A stretch of 64,000 bases of DNA from Chloroflexota bacterium. Lineage in GTDB: Bacteria; Chloroflexota; Dormibacteria; Dormibacterales; Dormibacteraceae. The notes beneath the pieces were generated by a model. It saw nothing but the letters and a program-made list of their open reading frames with translations. It made no database searches and was not told the origin of the DNA. Both the position numbers and the translations under genes were made by a program. The stretch lies in assembly GCA_005880795.1 (NCBI GenBank), contig VBGP01000017.1, positions 42,811 to 106,810 of the forward strand, written 5' to 3'. Positions 28,345 to 36,592 of this stretch are shown here, piece after piece. Position 1 is the first letter of the stretch. Every line of letters begins with the position of its first letter.

Positions 28345-28460
28345 GGGAGGAACCCGGCGGTGCGTCTTTGGGTCAGGACCTAGCAGCTGCCTCTCAAGCT
28401 CGGGGAACTTGAGCGAGAGCTTCTAAGAGCTGACCCGCGCTACCGGCGTGGGGTCCTCCC
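28345..28460 (-). ncRNA. Structured pnp leader RNA (Actino-pnp-like candidate)
   Basis: The 116-base stretch before pnp folds from end to end. Outer helix GGGAGGA/TCCTCCC (28454-28460 with 28345-28351), middle helix GGGTCAG/CTGACCC (28430-28436 with 28370-28376), inner hairpin CTCAAG/CTTGAG (28393-28398 with 28408-28413). It ends ten bases before the pnp ribosome site. A conserved RNA called Actino-pnp is known upstream of pnp in Actinobacteria; identity with it is not shown here. Confidence 0.65.
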
Positions 28461-28484
28461 TATTTATTGCCGGGTGGGCCCGGC
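28461..28484 (-). terminator. Hairpin after rpsO (weak terminator or processing site)
   Basis: GCCGGG-TGGG-CCCGGC (28469-28484), followed on the minus strand by AATAAATA rather than a T-tract. It probably gives partial termination or a processing site between rpsO and pnp. Confidence 0.4.
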
Positions 28485-28488
28485 GGGA

Positions 28489-28764
28489 CTATCTCCTGAT
28501 CCCGAGCTTGGCGACCAGGGCGCGATAGCGCTCCACGTCGGTGTCCCTCAGGTAGTTCAGCAGACGCCTTTGCTTGCCCACCAGGAGCAGGAGGCCGCGG
28601 CGCGAGTGGTGGTCCTTGGCATGCGTCTTCAGGTGCTCGGTGAGCTCCCGGATTCGGGAGGTAGAAAGCGCGACCTGGACTTCGGGCGATCCCGTGTCTC
28701 TATCCGCGCGCTTGTACTCCGCGATCAGCTTGCCTTTGACTTCGTTCTCTGCTGCCAAACTCAA
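28489..28764 (-). CDS. rpsO: Ribosomal protein S15
   Basis: 91 residues with the S15 signature [26 protein letters not shown] split as [10 protein letters not shown] and [26 protein letters not shown]. It binds 16S rRNA in the platform. TTG at 28762-28764 gives the family-typical start ([16 protein letters not shown]). A longer frame exists upstream but reads through a -10-like TATACT at 28771-28776. Directly upstream of pnp, the usual arrangement. Confidence 0.95.
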   Translation of the reverse strand: MSLAAENEVKGKLIAEYKRADRDTGSPEVQVALSTSRIRELTEHLKTHAKDHHSRRGLLLLVGKQRRLLNYLRDTDVERYRALVAKLGIRR

Positions 28765-28814
28765 CAGGGGAGTATACGGGGCGACCGGCACCGGCTGTTT
28801 TACGACCCCCATCC

Positions 28815-28879
28815 CCGGTTAGTCCGGACTATCGAGAACTTCTCGCCGGTCTGATGCCGGATAGTCCGGACTATCCGGC
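28815..28879. repeat. Paired palindrome element, copy B
   Basis: Two palindromes with core TAGTCCGGACTA centred at 28825/28826 and 28867/28868, 42 bp apart. The right one is a perfect 22-bp palindrome (28857-28878) and contains the TAG stop of ggt. Orientation is opposite to the copy in the pheS-pheT gap. Spacer sequence is not shared with other copies. Confidence 0.9.
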
Positions 28880-30337
28880 GAATTCGACGCTGCCGTCGGA
28901 ACGTGGATCCGCTCCCGCGTGCCACGAGGTCGGGCCGTCCACCACGATCGCGTGCGCGTGGCCGAATGAGGGGTGCCGGGGCGGCATCAGGAGCACGTGG
29001 TCGCTCGAGCGCGCCATCTCGCCCGCACCCGGGTAGTCCGCCTCGACCGCGGTCGTGACCCCATCCGCGAGGATCGCCTTGCGCGGCCGCGCCACCGCTT
29101 CCGCCGGATCCAGGCCATGGTCGACAAGGTTCATCAGGACCTGCGCCTGCAGCTGGGGCTGGAGGTCGCCGCCCATCGCGCCGAAGGCAGCCCACGCCTG
29201 ACCCCCGCGCGCCGCCATCGCCGGGATGAGCGTGTGCATGGTCCGCTTCTTGGGCTCGAGCCGGTTGACGTGGCCTTCGTCCAGGCTGAAATAAACGCCG
29301 CGGTTCTGGAGCAGGATGCCGGTGCCTTCGGCGACGATCCCCGACCCGAAGTCGAAGGCGAGGCTCTGGATCAGGGAGATGACGTTCCCGTGCTCGTCGG
29401 CGGCGCAGAGGTAGACGGTGTCGCCGGATTCATGGGCTCTGCCCCGGCCGAGCGCGACGTGGCCGGCGTCCAGGAACGGCTGGAGCGGCGCCGGCGCGAA
29501 ATCCGGGTCGGTGATGTAGCGGTCGCGCAGCGCGTACGCCGCATGGCGCGCCTCTGCGAACGGCATGCCTGTCTCGAGCCGCACCAGCATCGCGGCCGCC
29601 GCGAGACCCTGCGTCGGTGGAGGCATTTCGTAGACAACGACGTCGCGGTAAGGAAACATCACAGGGTCGACCCACTGCGACCGGTGGGTTGCGAGGTCCT
29701 GGTGCGTGACGAAGCCGTCGCGGCGTTTGACCGCGGCCGCGATCGCATCCGCGACCGCACCGCGATAGAAGCCGTTGATCCCGTTCCGGCCCAGGTCGCG
29801 CAGGACCGACGCCAGGTCCGGGTTGCGCAGCAGCATGCCCGCATCCATGGGTGGGTAGAGCGCGTGGGTGCCCGGCTCGCGGCCGAGCCAGTCCGCCGCC
29901 TGCTTGAGAAAGTCGGAAAGCTGCGCCGTGATCAGGTAACCGTCCTGCGCCAGGCCCGCCGCCGGCTCGAGCACCGCGCCTAGGCCCACGCTCCCGAAGC
30001 GCTCGAGCAGTCTCCCCCACGCTTCGACCGTGCCCGGCACAGTCACGGGAAGCGCGCCGCGTGCGGGCATCGTGTCGTGGCCATGCTCGCGAACCGAGGC
30101 GATGGTCGCGAGCTGACCGGACCTTCCAGCGCCGATCAAACCGACGGGCGACGTTTCGCCACCGGCCCAGACGATCGCCATCAGGTCCCCGCCGATGGAT
30201 GTCATGTGCGGATAGACCACGCACAGCACGGCGTCGGCCGCGATCGCGGCGTCGATCGCATTGCCGCCGTCACGCAGGACCTGCGCCCCGACATCGCTCG
30301 CCAGGTGATGCGGGGTTGCGATAACCCCACGGGTCAT
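28871..30337 (-). CDS. ggt: Gamma-glutamyltransferase family (Ntn hydrolase)
   Basis: 488 residues, single chain. GGNAIDAAIAADAVLCVVYP and GIGGDLMAIV-like TSIGGDLMAIVW at the front, and the predicted self-cleavage and nucleophile Thr in ESGDTVYLCAADEHGNVIS. The family moves or hydrolyses gamma-glutamyl groups (glutathione and related). No signal peptide is seen, so it is probably cytosolic, unlike secreted GGTs. Some members are cephalosporin acylases or act on other amides, so substrate is open. ATGA overlap with the upstream lipid-kinase gene. Confidence 0.9.
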   Translation of the reverse strand: MTRGVIATPHHLASDVGAQVLRDGGNAIDAAIAADAVLCVVYPHMTSIGGDLMAIVWAGGETSPVGLIGAGRSGQLATIASVREHGHDTMPARGALPVTVPGTVEAWGRLLERFGSVGLGAVLEPAAGLAQDGYLITAQLSDFLKQAADWLGREPGTHALYPPMDAGMLLRNPDLASVLRDLGRNGINGFYRGAVADAIAAAVKRRDGFVTHQDLATHRSQWVDPVMFPYRDVVVYEMPPPTQGLAAAAMLVRLETGMPFAEARHAAYALRDRYITDPDFAPAPLQPFLDAGHVALGRGRAHESGDTVYLCAADEHGNVISLIQSLAFDFGSGIVAEGTGILLQNRGVYFSLDEGHVNRLEPKKRTMHTLIPAMAARGGQAWAAFGAMGGDLQPQLQAQVLMNLVDHGLDPAEAVARPRKAILADGVTTAVEADYPGAGEMARSSDHVLLMPPRHPSFGHAHAIVVDGPTSWHAGADPRSDGSVEFAG

Positions 30338-31278
30338 CGCGGGGTTACGAACTCGATCGCGCCCGGCTGAATCTCGAACAGCGCCGGCAGGAATCCGACC
30401 GCCTCGCCATCGATGTCGATTCGGACCTTCTCCGGCGACGTCACCGATACGCGCTTGCCGTACATGAGCTCCATTTTGGGATTCGAGCGGTCCAGATGCT
30501 TTCCGCTCCGGATGTCATTCATGCCCCGCATGGTCTCGATCTTCCCTGCGTTTTTGATCAGGACCACGTCGAAGACGCCATCGGTCGGCGACGCCGAAGG
30601 TGCCATCTGCATGCCGCCGCCGAAGAACTGGCAGTTGGCGATGACAACCTGCTGCGCCTTGGCAAGGTCTTGGCGGGCGCCGTCGATGTCCACGCTCATT
30701 GGCTTGTTCTTGAACCCGATCAGCGCGCGCAGCCCCGCGAGCGTGTACGCCGCGCTGCCAAACCTCTTGGTTCCGTTGCCCATCTGAAACACGACGTCGC
30801 CACCAAGCCCAGCGTCGGCGATGTTGATGAAGTGACGGACGGCCGTCGTCCCATCCTCGGTCTGGTACGTAACGCACCCGGCGTCAAGCCGCCTCACCAA
30901 ACCGTTGCGGAGCACGTCGATGGCTAGCTTGGTATCGACCGGGATGCGCAGGGTGCGGCGGAAATCACCGCCCGTTCCAAGCGGCACCATCGCCAGCTTG
31001 CTGGACGTCGGGATGGGCGCTCCGTTGCGGAAGAAGCCGTTGACGACCTCGTTCAGCGTGCCATCGCCACCGACCGCGACCACCAGCGGGCGCGACTGCA
31101 GCACCGCTCGCTGCGCGATTTCGGTCGCCTCGAGGGCCCGCGTCGTGAAAACGACCTCATAGGGCAGCCCGCTCGCCGGCAGCCAGGTCTCGACGGCCGC
31201 CCATTCGCGTCCCGCCTTGCCCGCGCCGGACGAGGGGTTGACGACGAAAAGGATGGGCGCGCCTGGCCGGGAGCCTAT
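30334..31278 (-). CDS. Diacylglycerol/sphingosine kinase-type lipid kinase (YegS/BmrU family)
   Basis: About 314 residues of the DAGK catalytic family. The ATP-site segment VVNPSSGAGKAGREW opens the protein; VAVGGDGTLNEVVNGF, PLGTGGDFRRTL and a C-terminal beta domain (IDIDGEAVGFLPALFEI) follow. It phosphorylates a lipid, substrate unknown. The opening motif is upstream of the first usual start (GTG near 31104). In frame the best start is ATA 31276-31278, six bases after GGAGG (31285-31289), overlapping the previous stop as ATAG. Confidence 0.88.
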   Translation of the reverse strand: MGSRPGAPILFVVNPSSGAGKAGREWAAVETWLPASGLPYEVVFTTRALEATEIAQRAVLQSRPLVVAVGGDGTLNEVVNGFFRNGAPIPTSSKLAMVPLGTGGDFRRTLRIPVDTKLAIDVLRNGLVRRLDAGCVTYQTEDGTTAVRHFINIADAGLGGDVVFQMGNGTKRFGSAAYTLAGLRALIGFKNKPMSVDIDGARQDLAKAQQVVIANCQFFGGGMQMAPSASPTDGVFDVVLIKNAGKIETMRGMNDIRSGKHLDRSNPKMELMYGKRVSVTSPEKVRIDIDGEAVGFLPALFEIQPGAIEFVTPR

Positions 31279-32639
31279 GACCGGCCTCCGACTGAGCGAG
31301 GGTTCATGATCCCCTCAGGGTCGATCCCGCTCTTCACCGCTCGCCACACGCGCATCCAACCTCCCAATTCGTCGGCGACCCATCTCGCCCTTGCCTGCCC
31401 CACCCCGTGGTGGTGGCTGATCGTCGCACCAAGCTCGAGGGCCGCGCTCATCGCGCCTTCCCACGCGCGTCCATACGCCGCGCGCGCTTCCGCTTCCGTA
31501 TCACCGGAGCCGCCAAACGTGAAATACGCGCAGCAGCCCTGCTCATAGGCATGGCTGAAATGGCATAACGCCAGCCCACCGACGGCTATTGCGGCTTTGA
31601 CCCGAGTGTGAAGCTCGGGCAGGACGGTCCACGGAGCGGCCAGCTCGATCGTGTCGAGGTAGGCGCCCGCCGGCTCGAGGAACGTTTTCAAGCGTTCGGC
31701 GGACAGGTCGAATCGATGTCTCTGCCAGCGCTGCCACGGCTCCTCGCCCAAAGGTTTGGCTCCTTTGGCGAATGCTTTCACCACCTCGGCTTCGGCTGCG
31801 GCCACACCCGCCGTGCCGGTCGTCGCGACCACGAGCGCACATTCGCCCGCGCTGAGCTCGAAGCCGTTGAACGCTGCGTCTTCGGAGTCGTAGAGCCTGA
31901 GGACCAGCGGCCTGATGCCCGCCTGCATCACGCTCCGCATGCACTCGAGCCCGGAGCGAACGTCCGCGAACGCAAAACCGCGGCCTACCGTCGCCTCGGG
32001 CTGCCGGTGGATGCGCAGCAGCGCGCCGATCACCACGCCGAGGCCGCCCTCGGCGCCCATGAAAAGCTGATGCAGCGCGGGACCGACCGCCGACCTGGGA
32101 CCTGGACGCGGGGCCGCGAAGGATCCGTCAGGCAGCACCACCGCGAGCGAGATCACCATGTCCTCGATGCTCCCGTACCGGCTCGATTCCTGGCCCGAGG
32201 AACGAGTGGCGATCAATCCCCCGACGCTGGTAAGGGGAAGCGAGCTGGGATAGTGGCCGAGCGTCAGCCCGCGTGAGTTGAGCTGCTGCTCCAACGCGTA
32301 CCCGTTCACGCCGGCCTCGCAGCTGCAGGTGAGGTTGGTCTCGTCGATCTCGAGCACGCGGTCGAGGCCGCCCAGGTCGAGGACGATCTCTCCGGCCGCC
32401 GGCCCGAGGGCGCCGCAGACGCCTGACCCGCCGCCCATCGGTGTGACAGCGACGTGATTGGAGGCGGCCCATCGAAGCACCTCGGCGACCTGCTCCCGGC
32501 CTGCCGGTCGAACCACGAGAACCTTCGGCGCCGGGATGCCGGCGCGCTCCTCCATGATCCCTAGCGGCCACATGTCGCGGACCGGGCGCTCGTCCACGGC
32601 GGCCGCGCCGACGATCTTCTCCAGCTCCGTCCTCCCCAT
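31275..32639 (-). CDS. FAD-linked oxidase, alkyl-dihydroxyacetonephosphate synthase-like
   Basis: 454 residues of the FAD-binding PCMH family. FAD-site VTPMGGGSGVCGA and SVGGLIATRSSGQESSRYGSIED; the C-terminus has TISHHHGVGQARARWVADELG. The His triplet is the signature that separates alkyl-DHAP synthases from glycolate oxidases, so ether-lipid chemistry is possible. Next to a lipid kinase and a GlpB-like protein, which supports a glycerolipid role; a glycolate/lactate oxidase-like role cannot be excluded. The ATG lies within a hairpin. Confidence 0.85.
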   Translation of the reverse strand: MGRTELEKIVGAAAVDERPVRDMWPLGIMEERAGIPAPKVLVVRPAGREQVAEVLRWAASNHVAVTPMGGGSGVCGALGPAAGEIVLDLGGLDRVLEIDETNLTCSCEAGVNGYALEQQLNSRGLTLGHYPSSLPLTSVGGLIATRSSGQESSRYGSIEDMVISLAVVLPDGSFAAPRPGPRSAVGPALHQLFMGAEGGLGVVIGALLRIHRQPEATVGRGFAFADVRSGLECMRSVMQAGIRPLVLRLYDSEDAAFNGFELSAGECALVVATTGTAGVAAAEAEVVKAFAKGAKPLGEEPWQRWQRHRFDLSAERLKTFLEPAGAYLDTIELAAPWTVLPELHTRVKAAIAVGGLALCHFSHAYEQGCCAYFTFGGSGDTEAEARAAYGRAWEGAMSAALELGATISHHHGVGQARARWVADELGGWMRVWRAVKSGIDPEGIMNPRSVGGRS

Positions 32640-32650
32640 TTATGGGGAGG
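32631..32650. repeat. Hairpin across glpB-like stop and ADPS-like start
   Basis: CCTCCCCAT-TT-ATGGGGAGG: two 9-base arms with a 2-base loop. On the mRNA the stem holds the TAA stop of the upstream gene and the ATG of the next. It could limit translation of the oxidase. The sequence resembles the ends of repeat family 3. Confidence 0.6.
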
Positions 32651-33797
32651 TGGCGCGAAGCGCCGGAGGGGCTGGTGCCTGCTTCGCGGCGAAGCGACCT
32701 GCTAACCAGCCGGTGAGGATGGGAACCCCAAACCCACAGGGCCCGCTGTAGTCGTAGCCGCCGAGCATCGCTCCGGCCGCGTAGAGGTTGGCGTAGGGGG
32801 CCGAACCGTCTTCCGTCAGCGGACGCAGCCGCTTGTCGGTCATGAGGCCGAGCCGCATCTCGACCGCGGGGTCCAGGTATTTGAGGTGGTGGAGCCTGGT
32901 GCCGGCGGCCGCTGCCGGGACTCCGTCGTGAAACACGCCGAGCCCGAGCAGAGGCTCGGTCGTCACGCGTCCCGCGCGCAAGCCCCCGCCGATGTGCCTC
33001 CCGGTGGCGATCACGAACGCATCGGCGCGAAACGTCCGGCTTCCGGCGCGCGCCGCGACGACCCGGCCGGGCGCCGTCTCGAACGACGTGATCTCCGTGG
33101 CGACCGACCCCAGGGCGAGCGCCTGCTGCAGCCGCCATCCGTGCGGCGAAGGCGCCGCGGCGAGCAGCTCAAAACCGTCCGGCGGGAGGTTCGTGAATCC
33201 CGGCGGGTAGGCGATGGCCGCGCCGCGGGCGCGTGGAGCCGGCGCGCTCCGCCCGTACAGGTCCGTGAGCGCGGCCGCCTGCGGCAGGTCCGGGATGGAG
33301 ATGTCCTCCGCAAAGGCCTCGATCGAGTGCAGCTCTTTGAGGGCCTGGGCGGTCGACGCCGCGTCGTAGTCGCCGACCTGTGGGATCCCGATCACCGCCA
33401 CCCTCTTTCCGCTCAGCCCGCCCAGCTCGCCCCGCGCCACCGTCTCAGGCACGAGGTTGGCGGGCCTGGCGAGCCCGTGGATATCGGCGTAAAGGCCGCG
33501 GCTGCGCCAGCCTCCCTCGAACGCGAGCCCCTCCTTGCCGAGGGCGAGCTGCAGGGTTGAGATCGCGGCGTCGAGCTCGGCGGCAAGTCCGACCGAGTCC
33601 ATGCCGAGTCGGGCGAGCGGATGCTGCGGACTCTGGAGAACCGCATCCAGGTCGTCGACGATCTCCATCCCACCCGCGTATAGCGCGGTCGCGCCTGGCG
33701 CCCTGGCGACGATCGTCACTTCGGCTCCGTCCCGTCGCGCGGCCAGCGCCGCGCAGTAACCCGCGATTCCTCCGCCGACGACGAGGACTTTCGTCAA
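32640..33797 (-). CDS. GlpB-like flavoprotein (anaerobic glycerol-3-phosphate dehydrogenase subunit B)
   Basis: 385 residues. The FAD-binding Rossmann start is KVLVVGGGIAGYCAALAARRDGAEV; further GlpB-like features are ALYAGGMEIVDDL, LPQAAALTDLYG, VIATGRHIGGG and the end NLYAAGAMLGGYDYSGPCGFGVPILTGW. GlpB anchors electron flow in the anaerobic glycerol-3-phosphate dehydrogenase GlpABC; no glpA or glpC is beside it, so it may serve another partner. TTG at 33795-33797 overlaps the ribF stop as TTGA. Confidence 0.82.
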   Translation of the reverse strand: MTKVLVVGGGIAGYCAALAARRDGAEVTIVARAPGATALYAGGMEIVDDLDAVLQSPQHPLARLGMDSVGLAAELDAAISTLQLALGKEGLAFEGGWRSRGLYADIHGLARPANLVPETVARGELGGLSGKRVAVIGIPQVGDYDAASTAQALKELHSIEAFAEDISIPDLPQAAALTDLYGRSAPAPRARGAAIAYPPGFTNLPPDGFELLAAAPSPHGWRLQQALALGSVATEITSFETAPGRVVAARAGSRTFRADAFVIATGRHIGGGLRAGRVTTEPLLGLGVFHDGVPAAAAGTRLHHLKYLDPAVEMRLGLMTDKRLRPLTEDGSAPYANLYAAGAMLGGYDYSGPCGFGVPILTGWLAGRFAAKQAPAPPALRATSP

Positions 33798-34699
33798 TGC
33801 GTAACGATGCGCCGCGTGTCCGCCACGTCCTGCTTCAGCTGCCCGACCAGCTCCTCGGGCGACCCGAATTTGATGTCGGGGTGCAGGTAGCGGACGAACC
33901 GAAGCCAAAGCCGCTGTTGATACAGATCGCCCTCGAAGTCGAGCAGGAAGGCCTCGATCTTCAACTCCGTACCACCGAACGTTGGGCGGTAGCCCACGGA
34001 CAGCGCGGCGACGAAGTCACCCTCGGGCGCGACGACCCGACCGGCGTACGCTCCGAGCGCCGGCACCAGCTTGTTCGGCTGCGGGCTGATGTTTGCGGTC
34101 GGAAAGCCGAGCTGTCTGCCGACCTGCGCGCCTAGCTCAACCGGTCCACTCATCTCGAACTCGCGCCCGAGCAGTCGATTCGCCGCCACCACGTCACCGG
34201 TGGTCACCAGTCGCCGGATCTCGGAGCTGTGCAGGTCACGGCCGTCAATCTTGAACGGCGGGACGACGACCACGTCGTGACCGTGGCTGCGCAGCCACTC
34301 CGCGTTTCCGGTCCGGCCGCGACCAAATGCGAAGTCGAACCCGATGACCCACCGCCGAATTTCCATCACCGCGGACAGGCGGTCGATGAATTCCTGCGGC
34401 GAGAGGGCCGACAGCTCGCGGTCGAAACGAATCACGATCGCGTGGTCGATTCCAGCTCGCTCGATCTGGGCGAGCTTTTCCTGCAGCGTCGTGATCGACT
34501 GCGGGCAGTTGGCCGGGTCCAGGACGCACCGCGGGTGTGGCTCAAACGTGATGAGCGCCGATTCACCCTTGACTTCGGCCGCGCCGCGAACCGCATGGCC
34601 GATCACGTCGAGGTGACCGAGGTGGACTCCGTCGAAGCTGCCGACCGTCAGCGCGACCGGGCCGATGGGACTCGAAGGGAGCCCCAGATGAACCTTCAG
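33794..34699 (-). CDS. ribF: Riboflavin kinase/FAD synthetase
   Basis: A two-domain enzyme making FMN and FAD. The N-terminal adenylyltransferase has TVGSFDGVHLGH (residues 18-29 with my start) and FDFAFGRGRTGN; the C-terminal kinase has GRQLGFPTANI and FDGDLY-like DFEGDLYQQRL. The HxGH motif lies upstream of the first usual start (GTG near 34606), so that start is impossible. The frame upstream has CTG at 34697-34699, overlapping the truB stop as CTGA, giving 301 residues. Neighbours two flavoenzymes that need FAD. Confidence 0.95.
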   Translation of the reverse strand: MKVHLGLPSSPIGPVALTVGSFDGVHLGHLDVIGHAVRGAAEVKGESALITFEPHPRCVLDPANCPQSITTLQEKLAQIERAGIDHAIVIRFDRELSALSPQEFIDRLSAVMEIRRWVIGFDFAFGRGRTGNAEWLRSHGHDVVVVPPFKIDGRDLHSSEIRRLVTTGDVVAANRLLGREFEMSGPVELGAQVGRQLGFPTANISPQPNKLVPALGAYAGRVVAPEGDFVAALSVGYRPTFGGTELKIEAFLLDFEGDLYQQRLWLRFVRYLHPDIKFGSPEELVGQLKQDVADTRRIVTH

Positions 34700-35562
34700 G
34701 AGAGCACCTTTTCCGGAACAAAGGTCCGGCGCAGCGGGTCCGTATGGCCGAGCGCCACCAGGCGGCCTTCAGCATCGTGGGCGCGGAGCGGCCCCGGCTC
34801 GGGCTCAGGGAGAACACGCACTGAACGCCCCTGCCGCACCTGGGCCTCCTGCTCGACGTTCAGCCGAACGCGCTCCATGTCGGGCAGTATGACCTCCGCC
34901 GGAAGCAGCCTGTCCCGGACCGCATCGGGTTCTACGAGCTGCTCGATGCGAACCGCATTTTCAATCGTCAGCGGCCCGTAAGCCGTCCGAACGAGCCGGC
35001 CGAGATACCCACCGACTCCGAGTTTGTGGCCCAGGTCGCGTGCGATCGAGCGGAGGTAAGTGCCGCTTCCGCATCGCACTTCCACCCGCGCGACCGCGTG
35101 CGGCCCGGGCTGGAAATCGAGCAGCGTGGCTTCGTAGACCTCGACCTCGCGAGGCGCGGGGCGCGTCGGTGCGCCTGCGCGCGCAAGCTCGTACGCCCGC
35201 TTGCCATCGAGCTTCACGGCCGAAAATGCGGGCGGCTGCTGCTGGATCCGACCGGTGAACTCTGTCAGCGCTGACTCGACGTCTGCCGCGACCAGCCTCG
35301 CGGGGTCGCCGACGGCCTCGCGTGGCGCCTCAGCGTCATCGGTGGCCGTGACGAAGCCCAGGTGGATGTCGGCGACGTAGGTCTTCGGCAGCTTCAGAGC
35401 GAACTCGGCCAGTCGGGTAGCCGACTCGAACAGCACCGGCAGAACGCCGGTCGCAAGGGGATCGAGCGTGCCGGCGTGGCCGACGCGGTGGGCACCGGTC
35501 AGTCTCCTGAGGCGGTTGACGACCGCAAAGGACGTTTCGCCCGCCGCCTTGTCGACGTTCAG
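34696..35562 (-). CDS. truB: tRNA pseudouridine-55 synthase (start uncertain)
   Basis: TruB makes pseudouridine 55 in the T-loop. Seen: GVLNVDKAAGETSF, the catalytic block HRVGHAGTLDPLATGVLP (Asp), PPAFSAVKLDGKRAYELAR, and RCGSGTYLRSIARDLG, with a PUA-like end. Usual starts in frame lie only far upstream inside nrnA. CTG at 35560-35562 (LNVDKAAG) is a candidate, though the conserved Gly-Val before it suggests the start may be a few codons earlier. Part of rbfA-nrnA-truB-ribF. Confidence 0.92.
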   Translation of the reverse strand: MNVDKAAGETSFAVVNRLRRLTGAHRVGHAGTLDPLATGVLPVLFESATRLAEFALKLPKTYVADIHLGFVTATDDAEAPREAVGDPARLVAADVESALTEFTGRIQQQPPAFSAVKLDGKRAYELARAGAPTRPAPREVEVYEATLLDFQPGPHAVARVEVRCGSGTYLRSIARDLGHKLGVGGYLGRLVRTAYGPLTIENAVRIEQLVEPDAVRDRLLPAEVILPDMERVRLNVEQEAQVRQGRSVRVLPEPEPGPLRAHDAEGRLVALGHTDPLRRTFVPEKVLS

Positions 35563-35587
35563 TACGCCGGTCGAAAATCGCGAGGCG

Positions 35588-36592
35588 TCAGAGCTGTGGA
35601 GAGGCGGCAAGGATCGCCTCCTTGGCGGCCCCCAGGACAAACCGCACGGCCTCGTCCATCGGCTTTTCGATCTCCGCCCCCGCCGCGCGAATGTGACCGC
35701 CGCCCCCGAACGAGGCGCATAGCGCCGCCGCGTCGACCGCGCCACGGCTGCGCACGCTGATCTTGGTCAGGTCGTTGGAGACTTCTTTGAACAGGATCGC
35801 GAGCTCGAGGCCGGCGATGCTGTTCAAGGTGTCGATGATGCCCTCAGACTCCGCCATCACAGCGTTCGCCTCTTTCAGCATCCGCCGCGTGACCTTCGCC
35901 CAGGCGAGGCGGCCATCCATCTCCACCCTCATGGTGGCGAGGGCGATGCCACTCAGCTTCAGGGTGGTCTCGGGTCGCATCTTGTAAACCTGCGTGGCGA
36001 TGTGCCCTGGATCGGCACCGAGCCGCGCGAGGCGTGCGGCATCTTCGAGGGCTCGCGGAGTCGTGTTCTCGTGCCGAAATCCACCGGTGTCGGTCAGCAG
36101 CGCTACGTACAGGCTGGTGGCGATGGTCGACGTGATCGGGTAGCCGAAGTGGTCGAGCATCTCCATGACCATCTGTCCGACAGCGGAGGCGTTTGGGTCG
36201 ATCACGTTGATGTCGCCGAAGCGCGTGTTCGAGGGATGGTGGTCGACGTTGATGATGGTGGCGTGGGTGGCGATGGTCCGCACCGCATTGCCTGAGCGCT
36301 CCAGGTTGCCTGAGTCGAAGAAGAAGACGAGCTGAGGGTCGACGCCGTGCGGAGGCTCGGCCAGTATGTTGTCGAATCCCGGCAGGAACCCGTACATCTC
36401 GGGCAGCGGCGGCGGCACGAGCACCCAGACGTCCTTGCCCTCGGTGCGCAATGCCTCGGCGAAAGCGAGGCTGCAGCCGAGCGTGTCGCCATCTGCATCC
36501 TTGTGACCGAAGATCAGGATCTCCTGGTTCGCGTCGATGAGCTCCTTGATCTCGTCATAGGTGTGCGGCTTGTCGCGTTTGGCGGTTGCTAT
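35588..36592 (-). CDS. nrnA: Bifunctional oligoribonuclease/PAP phosphatase NrnA (DHH family)
   Basis: A DHH/DHHA1 phosphoesterase, about 334 residues, degrading nanoRNA and pAp. Motif I is FGHKDADGDTLG, the DHH motif INVDHHPSNTRFG, then LLTDTGGFRHENTT, and DHHA1 ends FGGGGHIRAAGAEI. Motif I lies upstream of the first usual start (TTG 36449-36451). In frame the only good candidate is ATA 36590-36592: AGGAG (36601-36605) stands eight bases before it, and it overlaps the rbfA stop as ATAG. Lies between rbfA and truB. Confidence 0.93.
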   Translation of the reverse strand: MATAKRDKPHTYDEIKELIDANQEILIFGHKDADGDTLGCSLAFAEALRTEGKDVWVLVPPPLPEMYGFLPGFDNILAEPPHGVDPQLVFFFDSGNLERSGNAVRTIATHATIINVDHHPSNTRFGDINVIDPNASAVGQMVMEMLDHFGYPITSTIATSLYVALLTDTGGFRHENTTPRALEDAARLARLGADPGHIATQVYKMRPETTLKLSGIALATMRVEMDGRLAWAKVTRRMLKEANAVMAESEGIIDTLNSIAGLELAILFKEVSNDLTKISVRSRGAVDAAALCASFGGGGHIRAAGAEIEKPMDEAVRFVLGAAKEAILAASPQL

